From positions 1 through 64,000 of the forward strand of contig DASPIU010000061.1 of the NCBI GenBank assembly GCA_035629025.1: a stretch of DNA of 64,000 nucleotides, given 5' to 3'. The position numbers and the translations under genes are program-made. The stretch's first letter is position 1; every line of letters begins with the position of its first letter. Positions 34,792 through 44,157 of the stretch are shown one piece after another. Below the pieces are notes generated by a model, which saw nothing but the letters and a program-made list of their open reading frames with translations, was not told where the DNA came from and ran no database searches. This stretch comes from Stenotrophomonas_A sp035629025 (GTDB lineage Bacteria; Pseudomonadota; Gammaproteobacteria; Xanthomonadales; Xanthomonadaceae).

Positions 34792-35379
34792 TCAGGGCAT
34801 CCAGGACAGCAGCAGGTCTAGGCGCCGATGCGGATCGTCCTGTTGCAGCAAGGTCAGGCGCTGCGCTTCGGTCAACGGCAATAGTTCGGCCAGCCGCCAG
34901 CTGACCCAGGCCGCCTGGTCGAGCTGCGCCGGCGAGCTCGGCGCGTACTGCGCGCCGGCCTGTTCGATCAGCCGTTCCAGCAGCGTTGCCAGCAGGCTGT
35001 GCTCGGGGCGCAGTTCGTCGTCGCTGTCAGGCTCGCGCCACTGCACGTCGCCGATCACCAGACCGTTGTCGCGTACGCGCGTGCGTTCGACATGGAAGCG
35101 GCGCGCGCCACGCAGGCGCAGCACCAGCACACCGTCCTTGCCGAGATCGAAATCCTCGATACGCGCTTCGGTGCCGAACGCCGCTGGCGTGGCCGGGGCG
35201 CCGACTTCATGGCCGTCCAGGATCAGGCAGATGCCAAAGCCGGCGCCGTGGCGGCCACAATCGCGCACCAGATCCAGATAGCGGCGCTCGAACACGCGCA
35301 AGGCGATTCCGGCGCCGGGCAGCAGCACGGCGTGCAGCGGAAACAACGGCAGCGCGGCGGTGTCGTCGGTAGCCATCAT
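34792..35379 (-). CDS. Lon N-terminal (LON substrate-binding) domain protein
   Basis: A 195-residue protein consisting of the Lon-protease substrate-binding domain without ATPase or protease. Seen are LPLFPLHAVLLPGAGIALRV with FERRYLDLV, GICLILDG, and GTEARIEDFDLGKDGVLVL, typical of the fold. ATG 35379 and ATG 35376 are adjacent alternatives. It follows mpl after 4 bases, so they are co-transcribed. Function of stand-alone members is unknown. The hypothetical start further upstream lies within mpl and is not needed. Confidence 0.9.
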   Translation of the reverse strand: MMATDDTAALPLFPLHAVLLPGAGIALRVFERRYLDLVRDCGRHGAGFGICLILDGHEVGAPATPAAFGTEARIEDFDLGKDGVLVLRLRGARRFHVERTRVRDNGLVIGDVQWREPDSDDELRPEHSLLATLLERLIEQAGAQYAPSSPAQLDQAAWVSWRLAELLPLTEAQRLTLLQQDDPHRRLDLLLSWMP

Positions 35380-35383
35380 CGCG

Positions 35384-36745
35384 TCAGGTGGGCAGTGCCT
35401 GCAGGAAGCGCCGCGGCGCGCCGTCGAATCCGCCGTTGGACATGAACACCACGTGGTCACCTGGCTTGGCCAGCCCCAGCAGGCCTTTCAGCAGGGTATC
35501 GGTATCCTGGGCCACCAGCCCCAGGCCGCGCACGCGCTGAAGAATCGGCCCCGCATCCCAGGCCAGTTCCGGCCGATGCAGGAACACGACAGCGTCGGCG
35601 GCGTCCAGCGAGGGCGCCAGCGCTTGCGCGTGCGCGCCCAGGCGCATCGAATTGCTGCGCGGTTCCATGGCCACGATGATGCGCGCGCTGCCGACGCGCG
35701 CACGCAAGCCTTCCAGCGTGGTGGCAATCGCGGTCGGGTGATGGGCGAAGTCGTCGTAGACGGTGATGCCGCGCCGCTCTCCCAGCACTTCCAGGCGACG
35801 CTTGACGCTGCGGAACTGCTGCAGCGCGCCGATGACACTGGCCGGGTCCACGCCCACCGCATGCACCGCGGCCAGGGCGGCCAAGGCGTTGAGCACGTTG
35901 TGCCGGCCCAGCAGCGGCCACTGCACGATGCCGATCTCCACGCCGTCATGCAGCACCGCGAAGCGGCTGCCATCGGCACTGAGCAGGCGCGCGCTCCAGT
36001 CGAAGGACGGGTCCAGGCCGAAGCGTTCCACCGGCGTCCAGCAGCCCATGGCCAGCACTTCGGCCAGATACGGATCCTCACCGTTGACGATCAGCCGTCC
36101 GTTGCCCGGCACCGTGCGCACCAGGTGATGGAACTGGCGCTGGATCGCGGCCACGTCGGGAAAGATATCGGCGTGGTCGTATTCGAGATTGTTGAGGATG
36201 GCGACCTTGGGCCGGTAGTGGACGAACTTGCTGCGCTTGTCGAAGAACGCGGTGTCGTACTCGTCGGCCTCGACGACGAATTCGGCACCGGTGCCGACCC
36301 GCGCGGACACGCCGAAGTCCTCGGCCACGCCGCCGATCAGAAAGCCCGGCCCGCGCCCCGCCGCTTCCAGCAGCCAGGTCAGCACGGTGCTGGTGGTGGT
36401 CTTGCCATGGGTGCCGGCCACCGCCAGCGTGGTGCGGCCGGGCAGAACCTGCTCGGCCAGCCACTGCGCGCCGGAGGTGTAGCGCAGGCCCTGGTCGAGC
36501 ACTGCCTCCACCGCCAGGTTGCCGCGCGAAAGCGCGTTGCCGACCACGATCTGGTCACAATCCGCGGAGATATTGCTCGCCGCATAGCCCTGGGCCAGGG
36601 CGATGCCGAGCTGTTCCAGCTGTGTGGACATGGGCGGGTAGATGGCCTGGTCGCTGCCCTCCACGCCATGCCCGAGTTCGCGCGCCAGGGCAGCCACGCC
36701 GCCCATGAAAGTCCCGGCGATGCCGAGGATGTGGATTTTGCTCAT
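35384..36745 (-). CDS. mpl: UDP-N-acetylmuramate:tripeptide ligase (Mpl)
   Basis: Recycles the cell-wall tripeptide L-Ala-gamma-D-Glu-mDAP by ligating it to UDP-MurNAc. The 453-residue product has the Mur-ligase N-terminal motif GIAGTFMGG (8-16), the ATP loop GTHGKTTTS (111-119), and DDFAHHPTAIATTLEGLRA in the C-terminal domain. The ATG at 36745 gives the standard MSKIHILGIAG start. It heads a two-gene unit with the Lon-N protein. Confidence 0.95.
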   Translation of the reverse strand: MSKIHILGIAGTFMGGVAALARELGHGVEGSDQAIYPPMSTQLEQLGIALAQGYAASNISADCDQIVVGNALSRGNLAVEAVLDQGLRYTSGAQWLAEQVLPGRTTLAVAGTHGKTTTSTVLTWLLEAAGRGPGFLIGGVAEDFGVSARVGTGAEFVVEADEYDTAFFDKRSKFVHYRPKVAILNNLEYDHADIFPDVAAIQRQFHHLVRTVPGNGRLIVNGEDPYLAEVLAMGCWTPVERFGLDPSFDWSARLLSADGSRFAVLHDGVEIGIVQWPLLGRHNVLNALAALAAVHAVGVDPASVIGALQQFRSVKRRLEVLGERRGITVYDDFAHHPTAIATTLEGLRARVGSARIIVAMEPRSNSMRLGAHAQALAPSLDAADAVVFLHRPELAWDAGPILQRVRGLGLVAQDTDTLLKGLLGLAKPGDHVVFMSNGGFDGAPRRFLQALPT

Positions 36746-36898
36746 GGCGGCATTGTCCCTGATCGCGCCGCCATCGCCCATGCCTGGACCGGCCGTCGGC
36801 GGCTGGCGAAGGCCCGCGAGCGGGTGTCAGGGATTCGCTGGCGCCTGTCGGGAACTTCCCGATATGGAGGCGAGAATCGCGCAGTCACAATAGTGAAC

Positions 36899-37044
36899 GC
36901 CAGCCGCAGCATCCCATCTGGTCCTACTCCCCAAGAGGCCAATCCCCAGGGAGCTCATGTTGCGGGGCTTTGAGCAAGCCTGACCGCTGGCGCTTTTTGA
37001 AATCAGACCCCCGGCCTCGCTTCGGCGAAGCCGGGGGCTTTTTC
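36899..37044 (+). ncRNA. Candidate small RNA with C-rich loops upstream of adk
   Basis: The mpl-adk gap (36746-37100, 355 bases) has no gene on the + strand but ends in a strong + strand terminator. Before it are CACAAT at 36886-36891 as a possible -10 box (weak -35) and several hairpins: GGTCCT-ACTCCCCAAG-AGGCC with CCCC in the loop, a single-stranded AATCCCCAG, GCTCA...TGAGC, and a long pairing CGCCAGC (36898-36904) with GCTGGCG. A first T-run is at 36994-36998. C-rich loops recall the xanthomonad sRNA sX13, but I cannot confirm homology. Confidence 0.4.
37008..37044 (+). terminator. Strong intrinsic terminator with TTCG tetraloop
   Basis: CCCCCGGC pairs with GCCGGGGG (37008-37015/37030-37037), continuing after one mismatch into TCGC-TTCG-GCGA, and CTTTTTCTTT follows. 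The T-run is on the + strand, so it does not belong to adk or mpl, both on the - strand. It supports a + strand transcript starting in this gap. Confidence 0.85.
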
Positions 37045-37100
37045 TTTGCGGGCCGCGATGCCCGGAAGGCGGCCCCTCCCGCAATGCGGGAGGGCGCGAC

Positions 37101-37664
37101 TCAGTGCGGCAGGGCCGCGGTGATGCGGGCGAGGACTTCGTCCTGCGCGCCCACGCCATCGACGCGGGCCAGAGTGCCGCGATCGGCGAAGAAGCCGATG
37201 ACCGGCGCGGTGGAGTCGTTGTAGACCTGCAGGCGCTTGCGTACCGACTCGGGGTTGTCGTCCTCGCGGCCTTCGGCCTTGGCGCGGCCGGCAATGCGCT
37301 CGACCAGCAGGTCGGTGCCCACGTCCAGCTGCACCACCGCATCCAGCGGCTGGCCGATCTTGGCGAGCAGGCCATCGAGCGCCGCAGCCTGGGCGAGGTT
37401 GCGCGGGTAGCCATCGAGAATGAAGCCGTTGGCCGCATCGGGCTGGCTCAGACGCGATTCCAGCATGCCGAGCAGGATTTCATCGGACACCAGGTCGCCA
37501 CGGGCCATGACTTCCTTGGCCTGCAGGCCGAGCGGGGTGCCGGCGGCGACTTCGGCGCGCAACAGGTCGCCGGTGGAAATGTGGGGAATGCGCAGCGTTT
37601 CCTTGAGTCGGGCCGCCTGGGTGCCCTTGCCCGAACCGGGCGGTCCCAACAGAACCAGTCGCAT
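37101..37664 (-). CDS. adk: Adenylate kinase
   Basis: Interconverts ATP, AMP and ADP. At 187 residues it is the short bacterial form without a zinc LID. Motifs are GPPGSGKGT (7-15, P-loop), STGDLLRAEV, and FILDGYPRN near 81. Two adjacent ATGs exist at 37667 and 37664; the second gives the standard MRLVLLGPPG start. It is divergent from the PPi-PFK gene. Confidence 0.97.
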   Translation of the reverse strand: MRLVLLGPPGSGKGTQAARLKETLRIPHISTGDLLRAEVAAGTPLGLQAKEVMARGDLVSDEILLGMLESRLSQPDAANGFILDGYPRNLAQAAALDGLLAKIGQPLDAVVQLDVGTDLLVERIAGRAKAEGREDDNPESVRKRLQVYNDSTAPVIGFFADRGTLARVDGVGAQDEVLARITAALPH

Positions 37665-37797
37665 CATGTACTCCAGAGGATTGGAAAGCAGGGCGGTGGC
37701 TCCCCGCGACAGGCGTCGCGCTGCACCGCAATACACGCACTTTACCGCATCCGGGTAATGTCCCGGCAACGTCCCACCGCTACCGGAGTCAGCCCCC

Positions 37798-39054
37798 ATG
37801 GCCCAAGGCACCCTGCTCTACGCACAGTCCGGCGGTGTCACCGCCGTCATCAACGCCACCGCCGCGGCGGTGATCGGCGAGGCCCGCACCCGCAAGGTCA
37901 AGGTGCTGGCCGCGCGCAACGGCATCCTCGGCGCGCTGCGCGAGGACCTGATCGACACCAGCAAGGAATCGGCGGCCACGATCCGCGCGCTGGCGCATAC
38001 GCCGGGCGGCGCGTTTGGCTCGTGCCGCTACAAGCTCAAGTCGCTGGAGGCCGACCGCGCCAAATACGAGCGCCTGCTGGAAGTGCTGCGCGCGCACGAC
38101 GTGCGCTACTTCCTCTACAACGGCGGCAACGATTCGGCCGACACCGCGCTGAAGGTGTCGCAGCTGGCGCAGGCCTTCGACTATCCGCTGCACTGCATCG
38201 GCGTGCCCAAGACCATCGACAACGACCTGGCCGTGACCGACACCTGCCCGGGCTTCGGCTCGGCGGCCAAGTACACAGCGGTGTCGGTACGCGAGGCGGC
38301 GCTGGACGTGGCGGCGATGGCCGACACCTCGACCAAGGTCTTCATCTACGAGGCCATGGGCCGCCACGCCGGCTGGCTGGCCGCGGCGGCGGGCCTGGCC
38401 GGGCAGTCGCCGGACGATGCGCCGCAGATCATCCTGCTGCCCGAGCGCGCCTATGACGAAGCGGCCTTCCTCGCGCAGGTGCGCAAGGTGGTGGAGCGGG
38501 TGGGCTGGTGCGTGGTGGTGGCCAGCGAAGGCATCCAGAACGCGCAAGGGCAGTTTGTCGCCGATGCGGGCGGGGCGAAGGATTCGTTCGGGCACACGCA
38601 GTTGGGCGGGGTCGCGTCGTATCTGGCGGCGCAGGTGAAGCAGGCGCTGGGCTACAAGGTGCACTGGACGCTGCCGGACTATCTGCAACGTTCGGCGCGG
38701 CATATCGCCTCGTATACCGACTGGACGCAGGCGCAGGCGGTGGGCAAGGCGGCGGTGCGCTATGCGCTGGAGGGCCGCAACGCGGTGATGCCGGTGATCG
38801 TGCGCAGCAGTGATGCGCCTTACCGCTGGCGGGTGGAGGCCGCGCCGCTGGCCAAGATCGCCAACCAGGAAAAGAAGATGCCGGCGGGATTCATTCGCAA
38901 GGATGGATTCGGGATTACCGAGCGGGCGCGGCGTTATCTGCAGCCGTTGATCCAGGGGGAAGCGCCGCTGCCTTATGGGCGCGATGGGCTGCCGAAGTAT
39001 GTGGAGTTGAAGAATGTGGGGGTGGCTAGGAAGCTGGATGCCTGGGAGGAGTGA
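37798..39054 (+). CDS. pfp: Pyrophosphate-dependent 6-phosphofructokinase
   Basis: Phosphorylates fructose 6-phosphate using PPi, reversibly. The 418-residue product carries both PPi-specific signs: GGNDS (109-113), with Asp where ATP enzymes have Gly, and P137-K-TIDND, with Lys138 instead of Gly. MGRHAGWLAAAAGLA and the C-terminal ITERARRYLQPLIQGE match PFK group II. It opens a + strand pyrophosphate block followed, after one - strand gene, by hppA and ppa. Reversibility means it may replace fructose bisphosphatase. Confidence 0.95.
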   Translation: MAQGTLLYAQSGGVTAVINATAAAVIGEARTRKVKVLAARNGILGALREDLIDTSKESAATIRALAHTPGGAFGSCRYKLKSLEADRAKYERLLEVLRAHDVRYFLYNGGNDSADTALKVSQLAQAFDYPLHCIGVPKTIDNDLAVTDTCPGFGSAAKYTAVSVREAALDVAAMADTSTKVFIYEAMGRHAGWLAAAAGLAGQSPDDAPQIILLPERAYDEAAFLAQVRKVVERVGWCVVVASEGIQNAQGQFVADAGGAKDSFGHTQLGGVASYLAAQVKQALGYKVHWTLPDYLQRSARHIASYTDWTQAQAVGKAAVRYALEGRNAVMPVIVRSSDAPYRWRVEAAPLAKIANQEKKMPAGFIRKDGFGITERARRYLQPLIQGEAPLPYGRDGLPKYVELKNVGVARKLDAWEE

Positions 39055-39095
39055 TCGGCTTCAACGCCGGCATGGATGCCCTGCACAGGATGCCC

Positions 39096-39243
39096 TGCAG
39101 GAGCGGCTTCAGCCGCGACCGCCATCTGACAGATCGCGACTTCGCCCGGTAGCGGTTGAAGCCGCTCATACAAGGCGGTATCCGCCGCGACCGCGATCTG
39201 GCCGATCGCGTCGTCGGCCGTCGCGGCTGAAGCCGCTCCTACA
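39096..39243. repeat. Tandem REP cluster
   Basis: One inverted pair spans roughly 39096-39173 (GCAGGAGCGGCTTCAGCCGC ... GGTTGAAGCCGCTCATACA). A second follows to 39243 (ATCCGCCGCGACCGCGATCT ... CGGCTGAAGCCGCTCCTACA). It lies between the convergent pfp gene and the hypothetical gene, whose TAG stop at 39241-39239 is provided by the REP TGTAG edge. Confidence 0.85.
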
Positions 39244-39751
39244 GGCAGGCCTTGCCTTCGAGCTGCATGCGCGCGGTGTAGGTGGACACCTGCGGCATCT
39301 TGCCGCTGGCGGCTTGCTGCTTGGCTTCCTGCAGGTAGATGCGGGCCTGGCCCTGGCCGTCGAGTTGCGGAGGCTGGTTGTCGGCGGGCAGGCGCCACAC
39401 GCGGACCACCGCCTGCTGCGAGGGGCAGCTGGCGTTGGGGACACGGATGACGTCGTTGAGTTTCCAGCCCTTGGCCACGTCAGGCGCGGCCTGCAGGTAG
39501 TCGACAAAGCGGGCGCGCGGCTGGCAGTTGGGGCTGCTGCGCGCCACGGAGAAACGGTAGGGCTCGGCGGCCTGACCAGTGAACACGCCTTCCAGGCGGG
39601 CACAGGCCTCGGGAATCTGGCGCAAGGTGTGGACCGCGCCGGTGGCCTGTGGCGCGCCGACGGCACGCTGCAGTTCGGGCGGGGACTCGGCGGCGGCAGC
39701 CACGCTGCTCAATGCCAGCAGGCCAATGCAGTACCAGGGACGCAGGGTCAT
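39239..39751 (-). CDS. Hypothetical secreted protein
   Basis: A 170-residue protein I do not recognise. The N-terminus MTLRPWYCIGLLALSSVAAA is a signal peptide, so it is likely periplasmic. The mature part has four cysteines, in EACARLEGVF, SSPNCQPRARFVDYL, ASCPSQQAVVRVW and the terminal GKACL, suggesting two disulfides. The only neighbour relation is position inside the pyrophosphate block, on the opposite strand. The last codons lie in a REP element, so the C-terminus may have been set by its insertion. Confidence 0.7.
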   Translation of the reverse strand: MTLRPWYCIGLLALSSVAAAAESPPELQRAVGAPQATGAVHTLRQIPEACARLEGVFTGQAAEPYRFSVARSSPNCQPRARFVDYLQAAPDVAKGWKLNDVIRVPNASCPSQQAVVRVWRLPADNQPPQLDGQGQARIYLQEAKQQAASGKMPQVSTYTARMQLEGKACL

Positions 39752-40064
39752 CGCAGGGCTCCTCGATCGCTGCACGCAGCCTGTCACGCAGCATCTGAAC
39801 ACCGCGCCAAGGCAGCCAGCGCCCGGCCGGGCTTCCGCATTGACAGCGCCGCCACTGCACGATGACCGATGACAGCGGCCCATCGACAGTGGCAGGGCCC
39901 GCACCCGGCGGGCATACTCGGTGCACGATCCAGGGCAGTCCGAACATCGCGACACGCTTGCGGCCAGGCGGCTGAAACGTTCCCGTGGTTCCACTTCTCC
40001 GCCCCCGCTGGCCATCGCCGCGTTCGCGCTCGCGCCGGTGACATCCACATCCTTGGGAGGGGTC
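39752..40064. other. Intergenic stretch before hppA
   Basis: This 313-base divergent region must carry promoters for hppA and for the hypothetical gene. A TTGACA at 39839 has no good -10 partner, and no riboswitch or stem with a T-run was found. The GGGAGGGG just before ATG 40065 is the hppA ribosome-binding site. A frame of hppA is open from 39921, but those residues are not membrane-like. Confidence 0.5.
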
Positions 40065-42092
<2,028 letters not shown>

Positions 42093-42216
42093 TCCGGACC
42101 CGCGGGGCGCCCAGGCGCTCCGCGGGCCCTGGCGGCAACCGACGCCACGCTGCAGCGCAACAGCCGAGCGCGTAGAATCGTGCGTTCAAACCCCCGCACA
42201 ACGCCTCGGAGCACGC

Positions 42217-42753
42217 ATGGGCCTGGAACTGGTCACCGCCGGCAAGAACCTGCCGGAAGAAATCAACGTCGTCATCGAAATCCCGAAGGATTCCGAGCCG
42301 GTCAAGTACGAAGTGGACAAGGCCAGCGGCGCGATCTTCGTCGACCGCATCCTCTCCACGCCGATGCGCTACCCCTGCAACTACGGCTACGTGCCCAACA
42401 CCCTGTGCGGTGACGGCGACCCGGCCGACGTGCTGGTGGTGCTGCCGCTGCCGCTGGTGCCCGGCTCGGTGGTGCGCTGCCGCCCGGTGGGCGTGCTGAA
42501 GATGAGCGACGAGGCCGGCAGCGACGAGAAGATCCTGGCCGTGCCGGTGGCGAAGATCTTCTCCGGCTACGAGCACATCGAGGACATCAACCAGGTGTCC
42601 AGCCACTGGCTGGAGCGCATCGGCCACTTCTTCGAGCACTACAAGGACCTGGAGAAGGGCAAGTGGGTCAAGATCGACGGTTGGGGCGGCGCGGCCGAGG
42701 CCAAGCGCATTCTGACCGAGGCCGTGGCCCGCTACGCCGACGACAACGCCTGA
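42217..42753 (+). CDS. ppa: Inorganic pyrophosphatase (soluble, family I)
   Basis: Hydrolyses pyrophosphate to two phosphates in the cytosol. The 178-residue product has EINVVIEIPKDSEPVKYEVD, the signature GDGDPADVL (65-73, metal-binding Asp), and WVKIDGWGGAAEAKRIL near the end. It follows hppA by 124 bases. Having PPi-PFK, membrane PPase and soluble PPase together means three consumers of the same metabolite. A 10-bp hairpin without a T-run (42763-42786) follows the stop. Confidence 0.97.
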   Translation: MGLELVTAGKNLPEEINVVIEIPKDSEPVKYEVDKASGAIFVDRILSTPMRYPCNYGYVPNTLCGDGDPADVLVVLPLPLVPGSVVRCRPVGVLKMSDEAGSDEKILAVPVAKIFSGYEHIEDINQVSSHWLERIGHFFEHYKDLEKGKWVKIDGWGGAAEAKRILTEAVARYADDNA

Positions 42754-42905
42754 GTTCCCCTGGACGGGCGGCGTCAGCCGTCCGTCACCGGGAGATCGGG
42801 GTCACGTTTCAAGGGTGATCCCGATGACCCGGCCCCGCCGTTGCAGTACATTGCAAGCTCTATAGGGGCCGCGCTGCTGGCGGCCCCCGCATTCGGGGAA
42901 GTGCC

Positions 42906-44021
42906 TTGCGTATTCTGTTTGTAGGCGACGAAGCCAGCCTGCCGTCGGAGCTTGTCGATTATCTGGGCGACCTGGGCGATGAGTTCCAGGTCCACCAGGT
43001 ACCGGATGGCAACGCGGCCATCGCCAATGCCGCGCAGTATCCGATCGACGTGGTCATCGTCGCCCCGGTGCTGCCAGACCTGACTGCCTCCACCCTGCTC
43101 GGCCAGATCCGCACGCTGCGCCCGGAGACGATCCGCATCGCGCTGCTCGCCGGTGACGAAAGCCAGCGCACGCCGCCGGCCCGCATCATTGGCGTGGCAC
43201 ATCGTTTTCTGCCGCTGCCGCTGGCGCCGGAAGTGCTGCTGGAAGCCATCACCAGCCTGGAAGAACTGCGCGAACTGCTGGACAACCCGCGCCTGCGTTC
43301 GGCGATCGGCCGCATCGAGAAGCTGCCCTCCCCGCCGCATCTGTACCTGAGCCTGATGCACGCGCTGGAAGAGGACGAGGACACCGACGCGGCGGACATC
43401 GCCAAGCTGGTCGCCGCCGACCCGGCCATCGCCGCCAAGGTGTTGCAGCTGTGCAACTCGGCATTCTTCTCCGGCGGCCGCACCATCACCGACTTGCGCG
43501 CGGCGGTCACCCGCCTGGGCGTGGCGACGCTGCGTGACCTGGTGCTGGCCAGCGAAGTGTTCTCCATCCCGAGCCTGTCGGCTGCCGAACGCAACGCCAT
43601 GCAGCGCCGTGCGCTGGTGTCCTCGCGCCTGGCCGCCAAGTTCCTGCCGCATGCCAGTGCCGAACTCGGCGCCACCGCGGCGCTGCTGTCGGACATCGGC
43701 CTGCTGCTGCCGGGCGTGCGCAACGAGCATGAGGCGCAGAGCGACGGCGACGAGCGCCCGGGCCACACCGAGGCCGGTGCCTATCTGCTGGGCTTGTGGG
43801 GCCTGCCGATGCCGATCATCGAGGCGGTGGCGTTCCAGCGTCAGCCGCGCCGCTCCAGCACCCGCAGCTTCTGGGTGACCGGTGCGGTGCACGTGGCCAC
43901 CGCGCTGGCGTCCGGCGCGGAAGTGGATGAGGAATACCTGACCCGCGTAGGCGTGATCTCGCGCCTGCCGACCTGGCGTGAACAGGCCGAGACACTGACC
44001 GGGCAGGCGGCCGAGGCCTGA
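42906..44021 (+). CDS. HDOD-domain protein with degenerate receiver
   Basis: A 371-residue signalling protein. Residues 1-115 have a receiver-like fold (MRILFVGDEAS with the acidic pair D8-E9), but the phosphorylation position reads VVIVA53-PVLPDL, Ala instead of Asp, so phosphorylation is unlikely. Residues 120-345 form an HDOD domain (SPPHLYLSLMHALEEDED, AADPAIAAKVLQLCNSAFF). HDOD proteins act in output of cyclic-di-GMP and motility signals without hydrolase activity. The TTG start at 42906 follows GGGGAA at a good distance. A terminator follows the gene. Confidence 0.88.
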   Translation: MRILFVGDEASLPSELVDYLGDLGDEFQVHQVPDGNAAIANAAQYPIDVVIVAPVLPDLTASTLLGQIRTLRPETIRIALLAGDESQRTPPARIIGVAHRFLPLPLAPEVLLEAITSLEELRELLDNPRLRSAIGRIEKLPSPPHLYLSLMHALEEDEDTDAADIAKLVAADPAIAAKVLQLCNSAFFSGGRTITDLRAAVTRLGVATLRDLVLASEVFSIPSLSAAERNAMQRRALVSSRLAAKFLPHASAELGATAALLSDIGLLLPGVRNEHEAQSDGDERPGHTEAGAYLLGLWGLPMPIIEAVAFQRQPRRSSTRSFWVTGAVHVATALASGAEVDEEYLTRVGVISRLPTWREQAETLTGQAAEA

Positions 44022-44044
44022 GCCCGACGCAGAAACTGGATTGC

Positions 44045-44072
44045 AAAGGCCCGCGCAAGCGGGCCTTTTCTT
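44045..44072 (+). terminator. Intrinsic terminator of the HDOD gene
   Basis: AAAGGCCCGC-GCAA-GCGGGCCTTT is a perfect 10-bp stem with a GCAA tetraloop, followed by TTCTTTG. It ends 24 bases after the HDOD stop. Confidence 0.9.
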
Positions 44073-44096
44073 TGCGCGTCGAAAGCCCGGCACCCG

Positions 44097-44131
44097 AAAA
44101 AAGGAAAGGCGGGCACGAGGCCCGCCTTTCC
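44097..44131 (-). terminator. Intrinsic terminator of TonB receptor 1
   Basis: On the - strand a 12-bp stem GGAAAGGCGGGC-CTCGT-GCCCGCCTTTCC is followed by a TTTTTT run (A-run at 44097-44102 on +). It lies 27 bases after the receptor stop. Confidence 0.9.
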
Positions 44132-44157
44132 GGCATTGCAACCCTGGCTTCGATGGA

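Noticed and set aside
42763..42786. Hairpin after ppa as an intrinsic terminator
   Set aside because: The 10-bp stem lacks a T-run, so termination cannot be claimed from sequence.
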